Program-made: the position numbers and the translations under genes
Notes under the pieces: generated by a model
What the model was told of the DNA's origin: nothing
Database searches by the model: none
Seen by the model: the letters and a program-made list of their open reading frames with translations, nothing else
Assembly (NCBI GenBank): GCA_951230915.1
Contig: OX579635.1
Span: 8,494,001-8,558,000 of the forward strand
Source: Antitrichia curtipendula
Lineage: Eukaryota; Streptophyta; Bryopsida; Hypnales; Leucodontaceae
DNA: 64,000 bases
Direction of reading: 5' to 3'
Part shown: piece by piece, positions 11,561 to 22,678 of the stretch
Position numbering within the stretch: the first letter of the stretch is position 1
Layout of the letters: each line of letters begins with the position of its first letter

Positions 11561-13680
11561 TTTGAAGGATTTGTGAAAACACGTCGCTTGGAAATTATGA
11601 TCGACGCGCGCGAGCAAAGACGCAACAGAAGAAACCAGAAGCAGCCTCGGGAGATGGTGCTGCACTCAAAACCTCATGAGGTTTAGGGCTTCAGACCGTC
11701 TGTACCTTTGAGATAGTATACCGTTGAACGTATGTACTTCTTTCCACATACGCCTGCAAAGTACCATTCTCAGCACAGTCAGCAGTGATATTTGTTTTGT
11801 TTTTCTTGCAAGAAACGCACTCTTGAATGGAAGCACGTCACACAAATCATCCAAAATTTTCATCCATCCATCACTTAAATACGTCCATCCGTATTATACA
11901 TAAAATTCATCCAAATTTTGACGAATTTTATTTCTCAAAAAATGTTTTTGGCGACTTCATCTACAGATCTACTTAAATAAATATAAATAAATATAAAATA
12001 AAAATTTAGTTAGTAAAGGTAGACAACCCAAACGTGAAGTAAGATTTTTGGCAAAAAATCACTGAGAAAAAAAATTTGTCAATGATTTTCAATTTTTTAA
12101 TTCTAGGTTGTTAAACGAACCATCATAATTCCAATTCTTGTCAAAGTGAAATGGTTGAATGCATTATAGATTGTCAGTTTAGCATTATCTTCATTATCTT
12201 GGATTATATGATTTTAGATTGGCATTTTACAATGACACATTTTCACAAATTTTGATAGAATTGGATCACAGTTGGTTTTACAATAATTTATTATATTTCA
12301 TTTATTTTAGAAGTACAAAAATAATTTCAACCCAGCTTATTATAAATGCAAAATAGGTTTGGAGCAAAAAACTCTAAAAAAAAATATTAAAATTGTAGAA
12401 AATCTATTTTTACATTAAAAAATTGGTGGTGTGGTAAAATGTGAATCTTGTGTATCTTTTACATTTTAGCAATAGCCAAACATTATTGTTAAGAAAAAAA
12501 CAAAAAATTGGTGTATAATATAGAGTTGGGTGATCTATATACTGAAATCCATTTAATATATTCTCTCAAACAAAAATAATACTTGTCATTATACTAGACA
12601 AATTTTAGTATATGATTACATTCACATTTTCTAGTAAGATATGAAAGTATAAAATTTATGATAAAATATTTTCAAGGGATAAACTTAATATTTGAACTTT
12701 AAATATTTATTTGTTTTAAAATAATAAATAATAAAATTTTACAACTACAATATTGATTTTTGATTTTTTTAAATTAAAAATAATAATTGATTAAACACAA
12801 ATTCACATCAATGTTTCTTTGGCATGTATTTTATTATAACAAAATAGATTCTAAGAAAACATTAAAAGTTATCTATTATATCTAAAAACTTTATTTGCTC
12901 TTAAAGGTCCTTGCATCCGACACTTGGTCAAATTTTATTGTAATTTTTAAAATATGAATTTTAATCATTTGGTTTAAACTCAATAATTGAATTTAAAAAG
13001 TCTTTTTCATATCAATTGTAAAATTTAACACCTAAAAGCCCAAGGCCTTTTAGGGTTCAAAGGCATCATTGCTCTTGAAGTGTTATACATCTAAATGTTA
13101 CTAAAATCATTACAAAAAATCCAAACTAGAGGGCCGTTTGATATACATTTTTGGCCCCCGTGGTGCAAATACTAAAAAAAAAATTTAATTTTAAAATATA
13201 TATATGTTTTTTTATTTTTTTTATTTTTTTAATTGAGAAAAAATTTAAAAAATTTAAAAATATTTTTGAAATCACCAATCTGACATGGCACTACTAATAT
13301 CTTGTCAGATTTTTCTTTTAATTTTTTTAATTTTTAATTTCCCTCCCAAACTATAATTGCATTGTTGTCATAAAACTTAGCGGCCTACTACAAGGCTGAA
13401 ATTTTCCTTAATAATAAAAATCTCAATCATACAATCTTGTAATGTACATGTTGTAGATGACATGAATCAAATTTGGAGTCATTTGGCCACATGGATTGCA
13501 AGATTATAATGTTTTAGTGTTAAAAAAGGATTCTAAAATTTTCCTACTAATACACTTGGAGATGAAGCTCAATTTATAAACCTACTCAAATGAAAAACTT
13601 AAGACAATAAAGTGATTCAAAACCAATATACAAACACACTGATGAAAGAAAATATTATTCAATTGATTCATAATCATAGT
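11561..13680. other. Very AT-rich intergenic DNA
   Basis: 11561 to about 11860 is probably the RPB9 promoter and 5' UTR. Beyond that the DNA is strongly AT-rich with poly-A and poly-T runs. I see no gene or clear element ends. Confidence 0.4.
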
Positions 13681-14310
13681 GTCTGCAAAATGGCTTTGAA
13701 ATGTCAAAAAGTAGAAAGAAAAGTTGCATTGAAAAGTTGCAAAAAAACTCCTCTTCCTAAAATGCTTCTAAGTCACTCATAATTTTTTGGATTGATATGA
13801 AATTTTAGACACACAACCTAGACCAATATTTGCAACTTTCCTTGTAAAAAGTATTGGAAAGGGACCCTATATGAAGAAGAAATAAGCCGCCATAGTTCAT
13901 TGTAATCCAAAAATGTTTGGATTTTAAACTTTGAATTACGTTCAAACATTCAAAACAACTTGGATTGGCATGAAGTTTTTATTACAATAACTAGACTATA
14001 AGGAAAATATAACACAACAAAATTTAATGAAAAATAACATTGGATGAAGGAGATGTAAGCCCCTAAAGTTGCAACCATCAAATGAAGTTTGGTGAACTCA
14101 AATTGAACCTCTAAACTTTGATTGGCTTACAAAAAATCAGTGCATCTTGGATTGATCTAAAACTTTTACTGCATAAATTATAAGAGAGAGTGCAAATTTT
14201 TCAACAAATTTGATTGAATTTGGACATCAAATGCAAAAGTTACAGCACTTTGAATTGGATTTGAAATATAGTGCGGACACTTTTGGTCTCTTGGGGCATT
14301 TAGGGGTTAA
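13681..14310. repeat. Dispersed repeat family D, copy 1
   Basis: From TCTGCAAAATGGCTTTGAAA to GGCATTTAGGGGTTAA the sequence aligns with 49994-50603. Conserved anchors include TCACTCATAATTTTTTGGAT, CAAACATTCAAAACAACTTG and AAAAGTTACAGCACTTTGAA. The right end matches the TTAA-type terminus. The left terminus could not be fixed by eye. No coding frame runs through it. Confidence 0.55.
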
Positions 14311-15440
14311 GAAATTCATGAATGTCAATAAATACTTCCAATTGCAAGTTGCATGCATTAAAATCCAAACTGCACAATATTGTGTATTATTCATGCCTTT
14401 TCTATAAGTTAGAAAGAATTGAAATTGAAATTATAAAATCTTGTTTCTCATTCTACCATTTTGGGTATTTATTCCAGATTATTTTAATAAATACTCAAAT
14501 TGATATAGTTTTATTTAGATAATACATTGTAAAAAATGACAACAATTTATTTTTTCTACCAAAAGATCTTACAAGAGAAGTATATACAAAAAAATGATTT
14601 TTTGTGTAGAACAAAACCAAAAAACTTTATTTATAAAATACATAAAGGCTAAACTTAGCTTGGTAGTGGTAATCAGACTTAAAGTTCATTGTCAAGGATC
14701 TTAAGAAATTGCCACATTGTTACTTGGATATTGTAAAAAACATTCAATTGAATTGTTTTTTTGTTTTCTTTAAAATCCAAAATATAATAATGTTCACCTT
14801 TTGCTATAAATTGTAACAATGAAATTTTTTCACAAAATTATTCATCAAATTTTTACAATGACCATATTAGTAGAATTTTTTTTTATCAACCATGGAATTT
14901 AATAAATAGCATTGTATTTGAAATTATAAAATTTTAATGTATACTAAGTCAAAAATTAAGGTTGCTATGATGAAAACTATATAAAAAATAGTGCAGAATA
15001 TTCAATTTTTAAAAAAATTAAATATTTTCTTTTTAATAGAAGTATTCATATTTCTATTATTTTATTTTATTTTCCAAAATCACTTAATATTTTATTTTAG
15101 CCAATCACAAAAATAATAATAAAATCTATATATTTTTAAATATATGTAGTGAGTTTTTAAGAAAAAATGATCTTAAATTACTTCAAAATATATTTTTAAT
15201 TAATTTTAAAATTTGAGTTCCTTTACAATTTCTGAATGCTTAACATCTTTTCTTTTGATGCAAATTTAAAAAGTGTTAAACTTATATTCCATAACACTTA
15301 TTAAAACACTAAATTTGAGATTCTTGCATTTGGTCAAGTACAAACAATGCCAGAGAGTAGTCCTTTCAGGATCACCAATGCAAGATAATGATGGCGAAGA
15401 TGGAGACGACGATGGTGACTCATCAGAGGGGAAGCTTGAG
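14311..15440. other. AT-rich intergenic DNA
   Basis: No gene could be supported. A short plus-strand frame just before 15443 ends with an acidic run (DNDGEDGDDDGD) and a TAA contributed by the flanking element. Confidence 0.35.
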
Positions 15441-17284
15441 TAAGGTAGTGCGCTTTAACCCCTTTTGCAGGTTGGACTTCAGAGTACAAGCAAATCCTGG
15501 GCCGTATTTTGAGGCCAATTTGTATTTAAAGCAGTATTTCATGCTTTATGAAGCTGCTTTTTGAGCCGAGTTTTTTTTCTTGAGTTCCTAGGAGAGGCTA
15601 GTATAGGGTAGCAAAATTTATGGACATACTCTGATGGTCAAAAATTTGTAAAAAATATAAGTATGGATCAAGTTTGGGCAAGGTATTATGTCGAGGTTCC
15701 TGTATTCGCCATTTGGTACTCCTTGTATGTGATGATTGAGCAGGACCGCTGTGTCAGAACAAAGCAGGGCGATGTGAAGGCGTTGTACAGGTTATATGGT
15801 TTATAATGACCTGCGGTTCAGGTATAACCTTCAAGTGACAAGGGAGTCCAACTGCCTGATTATAACTCGCAGGGAAATAACTGCTTGGTTACAAGGAAAT
15901 AATTCACAGGAAAATAATTTCGCCTGAAGATGACGAGCGTAGTAGGACTCAAATGTTCTTACATTGTATCTTCTTTGATTCAGGACTTCAAGTGGTTCTC
16001 CAAGTGCTGGAGTTGAGCTCTGTAATCAATATTCCAATTTCCAGAACTCATTGTCAGAATTATGTGCATAGAAGCATCTTAGCAAACAAATGACAAAAAT
16101 GATGCCCGTTCATCGTCCACATCTCTTTGTAATGTGCACTTCCGTTGCTCTTACTAGTACCGCTCATACTCCATGCTGTTGATCTTCCTGTCCCTACTGT
16201 TGCGATCAAACCCGAGGACCCAGTCACTTATGTAAGACCTCGAAAACTATTCAAATTTATTGTGGGAACTATTTAAATCTATTGCCAAAATAGAAGCATA
16301 GAGTGGAAGAGATCTTGTCTTACTCGATTACTTCGTCGGCTTTCTTCATGGAATCGATTTTTGCAAGTTCCCATTGCTCTGCCACCCATTCAGATTACCA
16401 TCAGAAGGTCTACAATGATGATCGAGCATTAGACTCGAATTTCTATTGCAGAGTAGAGGCTACACACAGAATTGCTCCTTGTCTTTCTCTTGTTTGAATC
16501 AGTACTCAATCTCGGCTTTCACTTGCTTGTCCAGGGCTTCCTTATCTACATAGTATATGGCCAAAGCATGAGATCGAGTTGAAGCTCTCGTGATAGAACG
16601 ACCGTGAGCGAAACAAGGCTAATCGACTATTACACTGGAATCGGTACATGAAATGAATCAAGTGATGGGAGTGAAATTGGTACCGCAATTTTTAACTTAG
16701 GATTTCCGAGAATCCTTTTCCCCCGTTTTTCCATGTCAAATTGGCGTACTCGCAAAAATTCCCGCGTGCCAAGCACACATTGGAGCCGCAAGTGCAGCAT
16801 TCTTTACTCTCAGTGTCATCCATCTAAACCCAAACGTTGCAATGCAATGCAACTGCCATTGACCGGTTTAGCCTGTCCAAGAATCATTGTATCTGACACA
16901 ACATACCTTCACGTACCTCCACGAGATTTCTGGTTTGTAAGCTACGTATACTCTCAAATACACAGGAACGCCTGTTCTCACAGGTGGGGAATCTACATAC
17001 TTTCAATTTTTATTTATTTTTAAAATCCAAAAAATTCTCCATAACTTTGCCCCCATTCTCATAGTTGCACGTATTTTCAGGGAAAACAAGATAGGCCTCT
17101 AAAACTGAAGAATACAAGCCACAGTAGGCCATTTTGGGTCGTAACATGCAAAAGGGGTTAAGAATGACCATGTTCTAAATGCGACCCCTATCTAGGAATG
17201 AATGACATATTGCTTGAAATATCTATTACTATCAACAATGAGTTAGGTAGGCTTAAAGGGTCGCTTTAAAAGCATACTACCTTA
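15441..17284. mobile_element. TA-flanked element, family E copy 1 (about 1.8 kb)
   Basis: The left end reads TAAGGTAGTGCGCTTTAA and the right end TTTAAAAGCATACTACCTTA. A second, inner pair of inverted ends (TTAACCCCTTTTGCAGG near 15455 and GCAAAAGGGGTTAA near 17150) suggests a TTAA-type element nested inside or a composite. The interior is less AT-rich than the flanks, with several short frames on both strands, none with a recognisable domain. Confidence 0.5.
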
Positions 17285-17312
17285 GAACCCAACATGATCA
17301 TTGGAAGAAACA

Positions 17313-17520
17313 CTTTTAGAACTAGGCCCCAGTAGTAACAGGTTGGAAGAAACGCTTTTAGAACTTTGTTCTGTAATAACTTTTGCATACAATATCCAAA
17401 TGCCATGTTCTCTAGTGCGTTGGAACCTCCTCACTTGCCTACAAGAACATATGAAAATTTGACCAATCTAATAGTAACTAGGCTCAGTAGCAAAAAGTGG
17501 CGATTTGGGGTGTACCTACC
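17313..17520. repeat. Dispersed repeat of about 205 bp, copy 1
   Basis: The block from GGAAGAAACACTTTTAGAAC through ATGAAAATTTGACCAAT to TAACTAGGCTCAGTA and GTACCTACCTT recurs at 42391-42585 with about the same spacing. It abuts the right end of family E copy 1, and the second copy follows a family E left end at 42304, so it is probably internal sequence of a family E relative. Confidence 0.5.
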
Positions 17521-17590
17521 TTATCACCGACCCAACTTTGATATTATTGATGAATGCAGAGTTTAAGCTAGGTTTTATGTACAGATTACG

Positions 17591-18206
17591 ATGCAGTGTT
17601 CAATGCAAAATTGACAACATTCGGAATAATATGGTTGACATAGAAACAAACCATAGAACTTCAGTGCAAGGCAAGTGCACGCGATGTATGAGCATCTGCA
17701 AGGATAAAAGGTGGACATGGAGTAATTGGAGTGACTCTGTCTGCCTTTGATCCTGTCAAATGCTCATACATTACGTGCACTTGCCTTCCATCAAAGTCTT
17801 GTGGTTTGTCTATATGTTAACTACACTAAAAAGGGTATTTAGTGTTGGTAACATTATTTATGAACCATGACACTAAATATCATTTATCCTATTAAAGTAA
17901 ATAACATTAAATGTAATTTTTAACACTAAATATACTCTATGGTAAATCTGAAATCTGAAATCTGAAATCTGAGTTCTAAAATCTAAAATCTAAAATCTGA
18001 GTTCTAAAATCTAAAATCTAAAATCTGAAATCTGAGAAGGCGAAGGCAGCGCATTGAAGTTTAGCACTACACTAATTGTCCTAAAATTGACATTTAGTGT
18101 TGGGTCAAGTAGGGTGGTAATTACACTAAATGTAATCCAACACTAAATACCCTTTTTAGTGTACTGATTTTGGATGTTGTCAATTTTTGCATTAAACACT
18201 GCATCC
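17591..18206. mobile_element. Nested inverted-repeat structure with a perfect 27-bp TIR MITE inside
   Basis: At the core, 17822-17848 (TACACTAAAAAGGGTATTTA and onward) is the exact reverse complement of 18137-18163, bounding a MITE of about 340 bp. Its interior has a GAAATCT/TAAAATC simple repeat (17945-18035). Outside it, GATGCAGTGTTCAATGCAAA near 17590 is inverted at 18172-18206. A further inverted pair (GCAAGTGCACG near 17671 and CGTGCACTTGC near 17777) forms a hairpin between them. The inner element appears to have inserted into an older palindromic element. The termini resemble CACTA or TA-target MITEs; the class is not certain. Confidence 0.65.
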
Positions 18207-18272
18207 CTAATCCCTACACAGGACTTGCCTTGTGCTCTGCATCCATCAGGAATACCGCAGTTGGGTCAGTGA

Positions 18273-19745
18273 TAAAGTAGAATAGTCCATTGTGATCAGC
18301 TGATCCATAGTGGACACCTAAGGAATGGCCCAATTAAGCGTAGATGCCAAACGCCATTGTACTAATGTTTAGAGGGGGGGATTTCAGTTTGTGAGATTTT
18401 GGCTTTAACCCCAAAAGGTTTTTGACTATGTTTTCACAAAAAACGCTCCCAAACTGCCATTTCTAGTACAAGTACCAAATTTTGGGAAAAAAAAAATTTG
18501 GACACATGTAACCGTAGGATCTTGTAGTAAACTAGTTTGAGAACATGTGGGAAAAATTTCAGAAATTTCCACCGTGTAGATTGCAAGATATTAGCATTTG
18601 AAGTGACAAAAAACCTTTTTTTGTCCCTGCGAAAAAACGGGCAGCTGCACTTCACATGGTCACATTTGTATGAAAAAATGTCCAAAATGGTGGTAACTCT
18701 TTGGATTCATTCTTCAAAGCAAGTTAGCTACATGCTTGAAAAATTTCAGATCATTTGGAATTGTACAACATATAGCAAAAAAATAGTAAGTAGAAAGAAG
18801 TAGAAAATGATTCAAAACACTAAATTGTTAAGGATTTAATTATGGAATTGAAAAATGCCAATCCAAACGATTGTAATGTTGTAATAAACAATCTACACCT
18901 TGTGTTTATATTTTTTTCCAAAAATATTGAAAATTGAGTTAAATAAAGGACTTCAAAGTTTATTTTAGAGTAGAGATTCTATAACTACCTGCAAACTATC
19001 CACAACTAAAATTCCTCATAACTTTCATTTCATAAATCAAAGTGGAATGATTCAAAGCTTTCCTTGTGCACATAAATCTAGAGAACCAATTTCAATTTTT
19101 TATTTCTCTAGAAAATTATTTTTAAAGAATTTTTTTTTGCTGCCCGGGCTGCCCGCCGAACAATGAAAACTACATATCATACCATAACTTTTTAATCATG
19201 TGGTCAAAAGTTATGAAAATTTTTGGGCCCTAAAGCTACTCCTCGGGCACATCTTGTGTGAAAATTTCAAAGAAAAAAATAAAAATTCCATTCGTGGTGA
19301 GCTGCCCAAAAACGCTATGTTGTCAAAAAACGGTGTTTGGTCATTTAGGGGTTAATGTATGTCTTACATGACAGTAATGGAGTGGTTAGTGGAGTGGTTA
19401 GTGACTTCATTAGGAACTTCCAACTTTTCGATGTGAATTCATTGTAAGAATTTATTTTTTAGGCCTTTCATGTTATTAAATATTATGGCTGCTTTAGATG
19501 AACAAAATGAGCATGATGGATTTGGATTTGGATGGTTCTAAAGTACTCTACAAACTCTTTTGGGCCATGATGCATTAAACACTTCAAAAATTCATAGCAA
19601 ATTCATACTTTGTCAAAAAAACATAATTTCAATTGCTCTTATTGTTTCTCACACTTGTACTATCATGGGGAAAAATTTGGAAAAATTTGAACAACCACAT
19701 GAGGTCAAACTCCTAATTTTGACCACAATGGGCTATTTTACCTTA
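18273..19745. mobile_element. TA-flanked element, family A copy 2, interrupted by another element
   Basis: The left end (TAAAGTAGAATAGTCCATTG) and right end (CAATGGGCTATTTTACCTTA) match family A copy 1 at 5372-5866, and the right-hand interior (near 19540-19700) is the inverted counterpart of 5400-5600. The copy is about 1 kb longer because a TTAA-type element sits at 18405-19355. Confidence 0.6.
18405..19355. mobile_element. TTAA-type (piggyBac-like) element, copy B2
   Basis: The ends are TTAACCCCAAAAGG (left) and TCATTTAGGGGTTAA (right), bounded by TTAA, about 950 bp. The interior matches 21725-22678 in the opposite orientation. The open frame 18537-18803 (plus) and its counterpart 22278-22565 (minus) are shared repeat sequence rather than a known protein. 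It is nested within family A copy 2, so it inserted later. Confidence 0.65.
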
Positions 19746-21724
19746 GTTCCTGCTCACGATCGTATTGGTTTCTACTTAGGCTTCTTTTAATGAGTCATCA
19801 TCGTTATCTACATTTTTGCTAGCATTGCCTTGTGGTGGTGGTTGAGGGGCTCCTTTTGAAGCCTATTTTTAGCATCAAAAATCCAATATTAAGAAAATAA
19901 TATTTGTGATTTTCTATCCAAGATGATATCTAAGGATGTATATTGTTAATCTTAATTTTATAGTGGTGAAGGCTTTTGAAGATGAACCTCAAATACATTG
20001 GATTTTTGGACTAGAATCACATTACATTACAAATTCATTTAAGAAAAGTGAAAGAGTAGATTTTGAAAAGCCATAAATTTTATGATTACACATATTACAT
20101 CCTTTAAACTTGTAATTTTTGTGATTACAATTCAAGATATGAGATGAGAAAAGAAGATTGAAAAAACTCAAAAATATCATTTACATCAAAAAATTTACCC
20201 CCCTTCTAATCAAACATCATAATCTTTCAATTCATATGTGATTTTTTTTCTTTAGTGATCCATAACACGTCTAGTTTCAGACTATGTGGTGTCTTCTTTT
20301 TGTATTTTTCTTGATGACTTCACAATTATTTAGAAATGTCCGGGGAAGACGGAGGCGTTTTCAAAATTGTGTATTCATATGCTCCCGTGGCCTTCTTTTG
20401 GCTATGTGTATGACCCCACACCCTAGAAAACAATCCTTCGAATTTGAACACCTTTCTTGTCTTCTTTGTTTTTGTAGCTCCTCCATTGGATGATTTTGCA
20501 ATCATTTTGGCTTCAACAGTATTTGATTTTGTAGCTCCTCCACTGGATGATTTTGCAATCATTTTGGCTTCAACAGTATTTGATTTTGTAGCTCCTCCAT
20601 TGGATGATTTTGCAATCATTTTGGCTTCAGCAATATTCAGCATCATCGACATTTTTATGAAACTAGAGTGTACTTAGCAAATATAAGTGATAAATGTTTA
20701 TTAGTCTAGTCTTCGATACAAAATACAAAGTTGATACATATAGGCAAAGAATACTTTTACTTTAAGTCACTAACAATTAATAAGTGAAAATGGTAGCCCA
20801 GGGAAGTATTTATATAAGGTAGGGAACAAAGTAAAAGTGATGGACCACATATGCTTACCAGAAATTACCAAGGAAAAATGTAAAAGCCATGGTAAATAAA
20901 TGTTTGTAGGTAATATTGAAGTTAAAAAGATTTTTTTTTATTTTTTTATTTTTTTAGTGCATACTAGAATATGTTATCTTAAATATTTTCATTTCAATTT
21001 ATTTTTTGAGTATAGCTATGTTTTGTTCAAAAAATAAATTGAAATAAAAATAACACAAAGTGTACAATATTGGCTAGTGTTAAGAAATTTACTATTAGAA
21101 AAAGTGTTGATGTTTTCCTCTTTAAATCATTTGCCTTTCACGCCAATTATTAAAAAACTAAAATATTATAGATAAAAATATATTTTTGGTCTTTTTCCAA
21201 AGAAAGAGAGAATCAAATTGATATGAAATGAATCTATGAACATTTCTCAAAAGTTGGCTACATGTATACTTTTTAACCTTGATGCTTAACATCTTGTCTA
21301 TTGATGCAAATATGAAAAAGTTGGAAAAGCCATCTTTTATAGCATATCTTAGTTTTGTCCTATATCCCTTAAATATATAGGGTTGAGTCATGTGTGAATG
21401 CCATTGTGGAATTTGGTACCTTAGAAGTTTAGGTAATGAATGTACAATGAGTTGTCGTTTGCAAATTTTTGTATAAAAAAAAGAAAAAGGATTGTGAATA
21501 AAAGTAAAGAAAGCACCTCGTGAAGGTTATTATTCATTTTTATTTCAATCTCTCCTTTCTAAAGAACCTTTAAAAAAATAAAAAAATAAAAAATAAAAAA
21601 TAAAATAAAACAAAAATAAAAAGAGGTTCCATTATAGATGTAAAAAGGATTCAATAAGGAAAGATTGGTACACCTTTCTTGGTTGATTTGGCTAAGATCA
21701 AGAGTAGTATCTGTTCCAATCAAT
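19746..21724. other. AT-rich intergenic DNA with one repeat-bearing ORF
   Basis: Apart from the small ORF at 20326-20652 listed separately, no gene is seen. Poly-T and poly-A runs are frequent. Confidence 0.4.
20326..20652 (-). CDS. Hypothetical ORF with three 19-residue repeats
   Basis: This 108-codon frame contains three head-to-tail copies of a 57-bp unit (20474-20644) encoding EAKMIAKSSNGGATKSNTV with few substitutions. A basic stretch (KTKKTRKVFKFEG) and a tail rich in Ser and Pro (LKTPPSSPDIS) follow. The repeats keep frame because the unit length is a multiple of three. There are no membrane segments or known domains, and no intron signals are needed. It may be a fragment of a transposon gene or a lineage-specific protein; the tandem repeat alone does not prove translation. 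Confidence 0.3.
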   Translation of the reverse strand: MSMMLNIAEAKMIAKSSNGGATKSNTVEAKMIAKSSSGGATKSNTVEAKMIAKSSNGGATKTKKTRKVFKFEGLFSRVWGHTHSQKKATGAYEYTILKTPPSSPDISK

Positions 21725-22678
21725 TTAACCCCTAAAAGACCAAAGTGCATTTTTTGACAACATAGAGATTTTAGGCAGCTTACTACAAATAGAGTTTTTA
21801 TTTTTTTCTTTGAAATTTTCACACAACATGTGTCTAAGGAATAGCTTTAAGGCCCAACAATTTTCATAACTTTTTCACTACATGGTCAAAAAGTTATTGT
21901 ATGATACATAGTTTTCATTGCTCGGCGGGCAGCTTGAGCAGACAAAAAAACTTCTTTAAAAATTATTTACTTTTAAAATAATAATTAGAAATTGATTCCT
22001 TAGATTTCTATATACATGGAAAGATTTAAAACATTCCATTTTGATTAATGAAATGAAAGTTATGAGGAATTTTAGTTGTATGTAGTTTACGGGTAGTTAT
22101 GAAATCTCTAATCTAAAATGAACTTTAAGGTCCTTTATTTAACTCAATTTTCAATATTCTTGAAAAAAAATAAAAACATTAGGTGTACATTGTTTATTAC
22201 AACATTGAAACCATTGGGATTGACATTTTTCAATTTCATAAATAAATGGTTAAGAATTTAGTATTTTGAATCATTCTCTACTTCTTTCTACTTACTATTT
22301 TTTTCCTATATGTTGCACAATTCCAAATGATCCAAATTTTTTCAAGAATGTAGCCAACTTGCTTTGAAGAATGAAACCAAAGAGTAACCACAATTTTGGA
22401 CATTTTTTCATACAAATGTGACCTTGTGAAGTGCAGCTGCCTAGTTTTTTGCAGGGACCAAAAAAATATTTTTGTCACTTCAAATGATATTATCTTGTAA
22501 TCCACACGGTGGAAATTTCTGAAATTTTTTCCACATCTTCTCAAACCAAATAAATATAAGATCACATGGTTACATGTGTCTAGAAATGTTTTTTTTTCAG
22601 AAATTTGGTACTTGTACTAGAATTGACAGTTTTGGAACGTTTTGAGTGAAAACATAATCTCTGACCTTTAGGAATTAA
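21725..22678. mobile_element. TTAA-type (piggyBac-like) element, copy B1
   Basis: The ends are TTAACCCCTAAAAGACCAAA (left) and GACCTTTAGGAATTAA (right), about 954 bp. It is the best preserved left terminus of the family: TTAA followed by CCC, the arrangement known for piggyBac transposons (TTAA target, CCC/GGG tips). No transposase frame remains, so it is non-autonomous. Confidence 0.65.

Noticed and set aside
11246..11686. 146-codon plus-strand ORF
   Set aside because: Overlaps RPB9 exons 1, 2 and the start of 3 on the other strand; RPB9 is unambiguous.
18537..18803. Similar ORFs in the TTAA elements (here and 22278-22565) considered as a transposase fragment
   Set aside because: The reading frames are on repeat sequence, differ by frame breaks between copies and show no catalytic motif.
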